13,175 nucleotides of DNA from NCBI GenBank assembly GCA_051648365.1, contig JBOFEZ010000121.1:1-13175 (forward strand). The letters run 5' to 3'. Below, piece after piece: positions 6,214 to 11,613 of this stretch; position 1 is the stretch's first letter, and each line of letters starts with the position of its first letter. Under the pieces are notes generated by a model. That model had not been told where the DNA came from and did no database searches. It saw only the letters and a list, made by a program, of their open reading frames with translations. This DNA is from JAGNZR01 sp051648365. GTDB taxonomy: Bacteria > Fusobacteriota > Fusobacteriia > Fusobacteriales > Fusobacteriaceae. The position numbers were made by a program, and so were the translations under genes.

Positions 6214-7566
6214 TTACAGTTTCAATTTGAAAACAAATATATTTCTTTCTATCTCTATTGCATATTGTATTTTTAATAGCTCCAGTATCCTTTTTACAAT
6301 CGACAGTCCTAGTCCAGAACCCTCAATTTCACTATTACTGTTACTTCCTCTGTTGAACGGCTCCAAAAGTTTGTAGTTTTCCTCATCTATTCTATTTTCA
6401 AAACTATTTTTTATAAAAAATTCTCCAGCCTCATAATAAATATCTATTTTTTCTCCATAAACAGAGTATTTTAAAGCATTCTGAATCAGATTATCCACCG
6501 CTATTTTAAAAGAATTATAATCTGTCTGGATTTCTAAATTTTCAGGAAGAACTAAATTTATTTCTAAATCCTTTTCAATTTCTAAAAGTTCATATTTATT
6601 CAAGGAATCTTTTACGAGATTTTTAAGATTAAAAAATTTTTTTGCCAAAAGATTTTCTGAATAGCTTACCTTTGAAAGTATCATTAGATTTTCAATAAGG
6701 GATGTCATTTCCCCTGTTTCTCTTACCAAGGTATTATAAGCTTTTTCCAAATCTTTCGGATCTTTTAAGACTCCCTTCTTAAGATTCTGAGACGTCATAT
6801 TTATAACCGCAATTGGAGTCTTCAATTCATGAGATGCATTCGAAACAAAACTTTTCAAACTTTCTATTGAGTTTTTAAGATTTCTAGCCATTTCTTCTAC
6901 AGACTGAGCTAGCTCTCCTATTTCGTCCCTGCTTTGGATATCTATTTTTTCTACAAAATTTAACTGTGCTATTTTTCTAGCTGCATCATTCAATTTTTCG
7001 ATATTTCGTGTAAGTCTTTTTGAAAAATAGCTCCCCAATAAAAAACTTGCTCCAAGTGCTATCAGTATAGAGATTAATTCTATGATTTTTGCTTCATATC
7101 TATAATTTTCAAGAGAAATTAGAGGAAGAGTTATATACAGTGGAGTTCCATCTATATTTTCCCTATAGATTAGATATCTCATTCCTGTAGAACTTTTTCT
7201 GAGTTCCACCACCCTATTTTTTTTTGCTAACTCATATTTAGGATGTCTGCTTTTCTCTATATTTTTATCTTCAGATAGATTTTTAACCGGGAGATTCCTT
7301 AATTCCTGAGGCAAAAAATTCCCAAATCTTATAATCATTCCAGTCTCATACATCTCACCATCTATATAGTTGGTCAACTCCTCAGGGTTATTTTTTAATT
7401 TTTTTATCTCCTTTGCAACAATAGGAATCTCTATTTTTTTTCTATATATATAAAATTTGTCCAGAAGGGTAAAATTTAGAAACTGTACCACCGTTATACC
7501 TACAAAAGCTATAGAAACTGAGTATACCATTACTTTATGAAAAAATTTAGCCCCTATTCTCCTCAT
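6214..7566 (-). CDS. Sensor histidine kinase HK2 (first copy of the tandem pair)
   Basis: A 450-residue paralogue of HK1 with the same architecture: TM1 (about 12-33), extracytoplasmic sensor (about 36-158), TM2 (about 161-182), HAMP (about 183-235), HisKA with FVSNASHELKTP (His246), and HATPase with DNLIQNALKY (Asn359, Asn363), LLEPFNRGSN and EGSGLGLSI. The G1 position reads IKNSFE, again Asn instead of Asp and no Gly. The ATG at 7566 overlaps the end of RR2 by 20 bp, exactly as in the other pair. The sensor centre (about 81-123) is highly charged and shows little similarity to HK1, whereas RYLIYRENIDGTPLYI and the following LISLENYRYEA are shared. Most likely it phosphorylates RR2. The stop codon is 25 bp before the RR1 start, without a terminator or promoter between them. 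Confidence 0.95.
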   Translation of the reverse strand: MRRIGAKFFHKVMVYSVSIAFVGITVVQFLNFTLLDKFYIYRKKIEIPIVAKEIKKLKNNPEELTNYIDGEMYETGMIIRFGNFLPQELRNLPVKNLSEDKNIEKSRHPKYELAKKNRVVELRKSSTGMRYLIYRENIDGTPLYITLPLISLENYRYEAKIIELISILIALGASFLLGSYFSKRLTRNIEKLNDAARKIAQLNFVEKIDIQSRDEIGELAQSVEEMARNLKNSIESLKSFVSNASHELKTPIAVINMTSQNLKKGVLKDPKDLEKAYNTLVRETGEMTSLIENLMILSKVSYSENLLAKKFFNLKNLVKDSLNKYELLEIEKDLEINLVLPENLEIQTDYNSFKIAVDNLIQNALKYSVYGEKIDIYYEAGEFFIKNSFENRIDEENYKLLEPFNRGSNSNSEIEGSGLGLSIVKRILELLKIQYAIEIERNIFVFKLKL

Positions 7567-8209
7567 AGATATATCCTATCCCCCTTAAAGTTTTAATCTT
7601 TTCACTCTGAACTCCAAGTTTTTTTCTCACTCTTTTTACTAAAGTATCCACAACTCTATCATCCCCATAAAAATCAAATCCCCATACTTCGTTCAGAATT
7701 TTTTCCCGACTGAGAACAAAACCACGATTTTTTATAAAATATTCTAGGAGCTGTCCCTCTTTTGGAGATATCTCAACTCTTTCTCCATCTATAATCAGTT
7801 CCAAAGTTCTTATGTCAAATGTTACTCCTCCATTGCTATAACTACTGTATTTATCAATTTTCAAAACTTTTCTCACTCTAACTGCCAAAACTTTGAGGCT
7901 TATGGGCTTGGTTATATAGTCTTCAGCTCCCAACTCGAGCCCTTGTATCTCATCGTATTCGCTATTTCTTGCTGTCATCATAATTACAGGAATATTGCTA
8001 CTATTTTTTATCTCCCGGCATATTTCCCAACCATTTTTCTTAGGAAGATTTATATCTAGAATTACCAATTCTGGAGTTTCTTCATAAAATTTATCTAGGG
8101 CAGTTTCTCCATCATGGGCAGCTATTACTTGGAAACCCTCTTCACTTAAAAATTTTTCTATAGCCAGAGAAAGATCTTTTTCATCTTCTACTATAAGTAT
8201 TTTCTTCAT
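7547..8209 (-). CDS. OmpR-family response regulator RR2, first gene of the tandem two-component operon
   Basis: A 220-residue response regulator with a receiver domain (Glu8/Asp9, phosphorylated Asp52, Thr79, Lys101) and an OmpR/PhoB winged helix (about 128-218; SPKEGQLLEYFIKNRGFVLS, then DRVVDTLVKRVRKKL). The ATG at 8209 has AGGAGGAAGAG immediately upstream. It is the promoter-proximal gene of RR2-HK2-RR1-HK1, and HK2 begins inside its last codons. It differs from RR1 in receiver helix 1: residues 14-22 read SLAIEKFLS against AHSIKMFLR in RR1, including a Lys-to-Glu change at 18. This surface normally decides which kinase is recognised, so the two pairs may be insulated. The upstream region carries two TATAAT boxes and phased repeats that could be its own binding site. 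Confidence 0.95.
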   Translation of the reverse strand: MKKILIVEDEKDLSLAIEKFLSEEGFQVIAAHDGETALDKFYEETPELVILDINLPKKNGWEICREIKNSSNIPVIMMTARNSEYDEIQGLELGAEDYITKPISLKVLAVRVRKVLKIDKYSSYSNGGVTFDIRTLELIIDGERVEISPKEGQLLEYFIKNRGFVLSREKILNEVWGFDFYGDDRVVDTLVKRVRKKLGVQSEKIKTLRGIGYIYEENRG

Positions 8210-8248
8210 CTCTTCCTCCTATTTTCCCTTCTCAGTATTTCTATATTT

Positions 8249-8287
8249 ATTATAACTTATCTTTGTGTTTCTATTGTGTCCATTATA
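8249..8287 (-). promoter_or_regulatory. Promoter region of the tandem two-component operon
   Basis: Two perfect minus-strand TATAAT boxes lie at 8249-8254 and 8282-8287. Neither has a good -35 element at 16-18 bp; for the nearer one the -35 window (8272-8277) reads ACAATA. That is the pattern expected of an activator-dependent promoter. No gene is seen in 8210-8435 apart from these sites, the repeats and the glp terminator. Confidence 0.45.
8263..8279 (-). repeat. ACACAA direct repeats with 11-bp period at the RR2 promoter
   Basis: Minus-strand ACACAA occurs at 8274-8279 and 8263-8268, eleven bases apart. Both lie in the -35/spacer region of the TATAAT at 8249-8254. OmpR/PhoB-family regulators typically bind direct repeats with about 11-bp spacing that overlap the -35 site, so this is a candidate autoregulatory site (inference). 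Confidence 0.4.
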
Positions 8288-8292
8288 ACATT

Positions 8293-8311
8293 AAATCAAA
8301 AAGCTTGATTT
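8293..8311. repeat. Perfect inverted repeat AAATCAA-N5-TTGATTT
   Basis: Seven-base arms AAATCAA (8293-8299) and TTGATTT (8305-8311) flank AAAGC. The dyad covers the -35 position of the distal TATAAT (8282-8287). It could be an operator for a dimeric regulator. There is no T-run that would make it a terminator. Confidence 0.45.
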
Positions 8312-8390
8312 GATATTTTTTAAACTATTTTTTCTTTTAAAGGATTTTCAAAAAAAATATAGAATATTATTTTATCCTTCTATGTTTAAT

Positions 8391-8430
8391 AAAAAAATCC
8401 TTATCCATGGCGAATGGTAAGGATTTTTTT
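8391..8430. terminator. Intrinsic terminator at the end of the glp operon
   Basis: AAAAAAATCCTTATCCAT pairs with ATGGTAAGGATTTTTTT, with one bulged T and a GGCGA loop. In the minus direction the A-run gives seven U residues after the hairpin. It lies 5 bp after the stop codon of the DUF1667 gene. The symmetrical A/T flanks would also allow termination in the plus direction. Confidence 0.88.
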
Positions 8431-8435
8431 ATTTT

Positions 8436-8780
8436 CTACATATTTCTTGTCACTATTATGTCTACACCTGTATTGAAAATATCTTTTAAAACTATATCTC
8501 CCATTTTCACTGGAGATTTAAGCTTTATATCTTTAAGCAATTCCATACATTCGAATATTTTTTCTTTAGGGATAGATCCTAAAGTTTTTACGGGAACTCT
8601 GTTATGGATTCCCCCTTCTATTACAACCGTAGAAGTTACAACTCTTTTAGGAGCTATAAGTTCCTCTTTTCCATAAACTTCTCCACGTGGACAAGCATTT
8701 CCTGTTACCTTGTATCCGTTCTCTACGTCCACTTCCATATGACAGCCAATAGGACATACTATACAAATCATCTCTACCAT
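8436..8780 (-). CDS. DUF1667 cysteine-motif protein of the glycerol-3-phosphate oxidation module
   Basis: A 114-residue protein matching the DUF1667 family, which is found beside GlpA/GlpO-type dehydrogenases and NAD/FAD oxidoreductases in anaerobes. The N-terminus has Cys6, Cys9 and Cys13 (CIVCPIGC) and Cys30 (NACPRG). This spacing resembles the [4Fe-4S]-binding N-terminal domain of molybdopterin oxidoreductases, so an Fe-S or metal site is likely (inference). The rest (about 35-114) includes PKRVVTSTVVIEGG, RVPVKT and a C-terminal GDIVLKDIFNTGVDIIVTR, without membrane segments, so it is cytoplasmic. Its ATG overlaps the stop codon of the upstream oxidoreductase gene (TAATG), and GGAGGAGGG lies before it, so it is translationally coupled. 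No enzyme activity is established from the sequence; a structural or electron-transfer subunit is the best guess. Confidence 0.88.
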   Translation of the reverse strand: MVEMICIVCPIGCHMEVDVENGYKVTGNACPRGEVYGKEELIAPKRVVTSTVVIEGGIHNRVPVKTLGSIPKEKIFECMELLKDIKLKSPVKMGDIVLKDIFNTGVDIIVTRNM

Positions 8781-10036
8781 TATCGACCCTCCTCCAGAGA
8801 AATAACTATATTCCCCGTTACTGTTTTCAACATTTTTTCAGGAATAATTATCTGTTCCATCTCTCCCGGTGCCAGATGCTTTCTCGGAAATCCTATAATT
8901 TCACGTTCTCCCTCTTTTACTGTTATTCTCTGATTCTTATAAACATTATTTACTCTCATAAACACTGTAAGATTTCCTTGAGCTTGATCCAGGTTTATAA
9001 TCTGAGGGACTGTATAAGTTATTCCAGCTCCATTAGCTACATAGACTATTTTCCCCTCTATACTCTCTTGTCTTAAAACATAGTCCGCTGCATTCTTTCC
9101 TGCACGCTCTCCCTCTGCACTTACAAAATCTACGAGGTCATGAACATGAACAACATTTCCACATGCAAAGATTCCCGGAACTGATGTTTCCATGGTTTCA
9201 TTTACAAGAGGACCACTAGTTCTCTTATCCAGTTTAACTCCAAGCTGATTTGAAAGTTCATTTTCAGGTATAAGCCCCACTGAAAGAAGAAGTGTATCGC
9301 AGTCATAAGTTATTTCCGTTCCCTTTATAGGTCTTTTATTCTCATCTACTTTAGCAATTGTAACTTTTTCAAGTCGTCCCTCTCCCTTAACATTTATTAC
9401 CGTGTGAGAAAGAAGAAGTGGAATATTAAAATCATCCAGGCACTGAACAATATTTCTCGTAAGTCCTCCCGAGAAAGGCTGAAGTTCAACAACAGCTTCT
9501 ACTTTTGCTCCCTCAAGAATCATACGTCTAGCCATTATAAGTCCGATATCACCTGAACCTAGAATAAGAACTTTTTTTCCTACCATATATCCTTCCATAT
9601 TTATATATCTCTGAGCTGCTCCAGCTGTAAAAATTCCAGAAGGTCTGTCTCCAGGAATAGCTATAGCTCCCCTTGTACGCTCACGACATCCCATAGCAAG
9701 AATAATAGCACCCGCTTCTATCTCTTCATACCCTCTTTCCGGGCTGATTACAGATATTTTTTTCTCTTCATCTATATTGAGCACCATAGTTTCTAACATA
9801 ACATCTATTTCCATGTTTTTAACCATATCTATATACTTTTGGGCATATTCCGGTCCTGTAAGCTCCTCTTTAAATCTGTGAAGTCCGAATCCATTGTGGA
9901 TGCACTGCTGTAGAATCCCTCCCAGTTCCTTGTCACGTTCTATTATCAAAACTTTTCCTGCTCCCTTTTCTTGGGCTGACTTAGCCGCTGCAAGACCTGC
10001 AGGTCCTCCTCCTATAACTACTATATCATATCTCAT
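8780..10036 (-). CDS. NAD/FAD-dependent oxidoreductase partner of glycerol-3-phosphate dehydrogenase
   Basis: A 418-residue pyridine nucleotide-disulfide-type flavoprotein. The FAD-binding Rossmann motif GGGPAG is at residues 9-14 and a second nucleotide motif GSGDIG (159-164) should bind NAD(P)H. The flavin-contact segment FACGNVVHVHDLVDF is at 289-303. The redox CxxC pair of thioredoxin reductases is absent; instead Cys44 lies in QQCIHNGFG and Cys116 in GCRERTR, both typical of this subgroup. The C-terminal 90 residues form an extra domain not found in thioredoxin reductases. The start at 10036 has AAGGAG seven bases upstream, and the Shine-Dalgarno begins in the stop region of the upstream dehydrogenase gene (10-bp gap). 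Position between the dehydrogenase and DUF1667 suggests it passes electrons between glycerol-3-phosphate oxidation and NAD or another carrier; this step is inferred. It resembles neither GlpB nor GlpC of the E. coli complex in arrangement. Confidence 0.9.
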   Translation of the reverse strand: MRYDIVVIGGGPAGLAAAKSAQEKGAGKVLIIERDKELGGILQQCIHNGFGLHRFKEELTGPEYAQKYIDMVKNMEIDVMLETMVLNIDEEKKISVISPERGYEEIEAGAIILAMGCRERTRGAIAIPGDRPSGIFTAGAAQRYINMEGYMVGKKVLILGSGDIGLIMARRMILEGAKVEAVVELQPFSGGLTRNIVQCLDDFNIPLLLSHTVINVKGEGRLEKVTIAKVDENKRPIKGTEITYDCDTLLLSVGLIPENELSNQLGVKLDKRTSGPLVNETMETSVPGIFACGNVVHVHDLVDFVSAEGERAGKNAADYVLRQESIEGKIVYVANGAGITYTVPQIINLDQAQGNLTVFMRVNNVYKNQRITVKEGEREIIGFPRKHLAPGEMEQIIIPEKMLKTVTGNIVISLEEGR

Positions 10037-10046
10037 ACTTTACTCC

Positions 10047-11474
10047 TTACCCCTTAGTCTCTTCTGTCAATATATACGAATCTCTCTTATCTAACATTAC
10101 CTCTTCTAAAGGTATATTTAGTTCTCTAGCCACTATCTCCTGAACTCTAGGTCCACAAAAACCACCCTGACATCTTCCCATTCCTGGTCTGCATCTTCTT
10201 TTTACTGCATCTAGTGTTGTCGCAGAAACTGGTCTATGAATAGCATCGATTATCTCTCCCTCAGTTATCATCTCGCATCTACAGATAATTCTTCCGTAAG
10301 CTGAATCTTTTTTTATAAGTTCAGCTTTTTCCTGTGCATCCATTTCCATGAATATTTTATGTTCTCTAGGAGGAATAAAACTATTTTTTTTCTCTAAGAT
10401 TACTCCTGCTTCTCTTACCATATCAGCAGCTGCAAGAAATATTGCCGGAGCTGCTGAAAGTCCTGGAGATTTTATACCTGCCACATCAAAGAATCCTTTT
10501 ACTAAAGACTCCTCTATTATAAAATCCTGTCTATCTGATTCTGCCCTCATTCCCGAGAAATTTCTGATAGATTCTCTAAAATTAATATCCTTTATAGAAT
10601 GGCTTCCCTTTGTACGTATATATTCCAACTGTTCTGCTGTTGTAGAAAGATTATCCCTGTCTCCTACTCCTTGAGAGTCTGGTCCAACAAGTAAATTTCC
10701 ATGAGTAGTTGGAGTAACTAAAACTCCTTTTCCAAATTCATTTGGGCACTGGAAAACTGTATGATTTACCCTAGCTCCCTGGGCTTTGTCCAGCACGTAA
10801 TACTGACCTCTTCTAGGCTCTATTCTGTAGCTTGGCGGAGCTATCATATTATGAATTATATCTGTATGTACTCCTGCACAGTTTATTATATTTTTACTTT
10901 TAAAAATTCCATTATTGGTAAGAATTTCAAAACCTTCTTCTAATTTCCCGATAGATACTACCTCTGTATTAAGGAAAAGTTCCGCTCCATTCTCCACTGC
11001 ATTATCAATAAGTGCTGCGGTGAATTCCCAAGGAGAAATAATTCCAGCCGTAGGTGCATGAAGAGCTGCTACTATCTCTTCCGCTACGTTGGTCTCTATT
11101 TTCTTTACTTCCTCTTTTGAAAGAATCTTCATTCCTGGAACTCCATTTTTTTCCCCTCTTTCCAATAACATCTCCAAATGCTTTTTCTCTTTTTCATCAA
11201 AAGCCAGTACCAAAGATCCGTTTCTTTTAAAATCTACGTGAAGTTCCCGGCACAGTTCTTCATACATTGCATTTCCTGGGATGTTATACTTAGCCATAAG
11301 AGTTCCCGGTTCGGGATCATATCCCGCATGGATTATGGCGCTATTGGCTTTTGTTGTTCCATTGGCTACATCCGTATCTCTATCCAATACTGCAATTTTC
11401 AAATTATATCTGGAAAGCTCTCTAGCTATTCCACTTCCTATTATTCCTGCCCCTACAATCAAAATATCATACAT
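10047..11474 (-). CDS. GlpA/GlpO-type FAD-dependent glycerol-3-phosphate dehydrogenase with C-terminal [2Fe-2S] domain
   Basis: Oxidises sn-glycerol-3-phosphate to dihydroxyacetone phosphate. The ATG at 11474 is chosen because AAGGAGG (11480-11486) lies five bases upstream and the protein then starts MYDILIVGAGIIGSG, with the FAD-binding GAGIIG at the very N-terminus; an upstream in-frame ATG would add 12 unsupported residues. The mature length is 475. The DAO-type flavin domain spans about 1-365, with KANSAIIHAGYDPEPG, GQYYVLDK, and the late flavin motif FFDVAGIKSPGLSAAPA. The C-terminal BFD-like domain has Cys398 and Cys400 (CRC), Cys428, Cys435 and Cys440, a pattern expected to bind [2Fe-2S]. 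GlpA rather than H2O2-forming GlpO is suggested by that domain. No membrane anchor subunit GlpC is present in the window. It follows glpK after 139 bp containing a long terminator hairpin. Confidence 0.92.
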   Translation of the reverse strand: MYDILIVGAGIIGSGIARELSRYNLKIAVLDRDTDVANGTTKANSAIIHAGYDPEPGTLMAKYNIPGNAMYEELCRELHVDFKRNGSLVLAFDEKEKKHLEMLLERGEKNGVPGMKILSKEEVKKIETNVAEEIVAALHAPTAGIISPWEFTAALIDNAVENGAELFLNTEVVSIGKLEEGFEILTNNGIFKSKNIINCAGVHTDIIHNMIAPPSYRIEPRRGQYYVLDKAQGARVNHTVFQCPNEFGKGVLVTPTTHGNLLVGPDSQGVGDRDNLSTTAEQLEYIRTKGSHSIKDINFRESIRNFSGMRAESDRQDFIIEESLVKGFFDVAGIKSPGLSAAPAIFLAAADMVREAGVILEKKNSFIPPREHKIFMEMDAQEKAELIKKDSAYGRIICRCEMITEGEIIDAIHRPVSATTLDAVKRRCRPGMGRCQGGFCGPRVQEIVARELNIPLEEVMLDKRDSYILTEETKG

Positions 11475-11479
11475 TATAT

Positions 11480-11486
11480 CCTCCTT
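11480..11486 (-). promoter_or_regulatory. Ribosome binding site fixing the dehydrogenase start
   Basis: AAGGAGG on the minus strand, five bases before the ATG at 11474. It begins only about eight bases after the U-run of the upstream terminator hairpin. Confidence 0.85.
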
Positions 11487-11494
11487 AAAGTTCG

Positions 11495-11551
11495 AAAAAA
11501 AAGAGAGCATGAAAAAAATTAACCTTAGGTTACATTTTTTTCAGCTCTCTC
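11495..11551 (-). terminator. Long terminator/attenuator hairpin between glpK and the dehydrogenase gene
   Basis: In minus-strand RNA the arms 11528-11549 and 11503-11524 pair over about 21 base pairs (GAGAGC/GCUCUC at the base, seven A-U pairs in the middle, UAACC/GGUUA at the tip) with two single-base bulges and a UAA loop. Eight U residues (11502-11495) follow directly. The plus-strand direction has no U-run, so it acts only on glp transcription. No convincing promoter is visible in 11552-11613, and none fits between the U-run and the ribosome binding site at 11480. Confidence 0.8.
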
Positions 11552-11613
11552 TACTCTCTTGCTGTTTTATTTTATTATTATTTTTTCTCTATATGGACAG
11601 TTTAACACAAATT

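Noticed and set aside
8407..8676. Plus-strand open frame of 89 codons starting in the glp terminator
   Set aside because: It is antisense to the DUF1667 gene, begins within a terminator stem and has no recognisable domain or ribosome binding site.
8604..8933. Plus-strand open frame of 109 codons opposite the DUF1667 and oxidoreductase genes
   Set aside because: It is a shadow of two overlapping, well-supported minus-strand genes and shows no family resemblance.
11475..11510. 12-residue N-terminal extension of the glycerol-3-phosphate dehydrogenase
   Set aside because: The extra ATG overlaps the terminator stem and lacks a ribosome binding site, while the internal ATG at 11474 has a perfect one and starts right at the FAD-binding motif.
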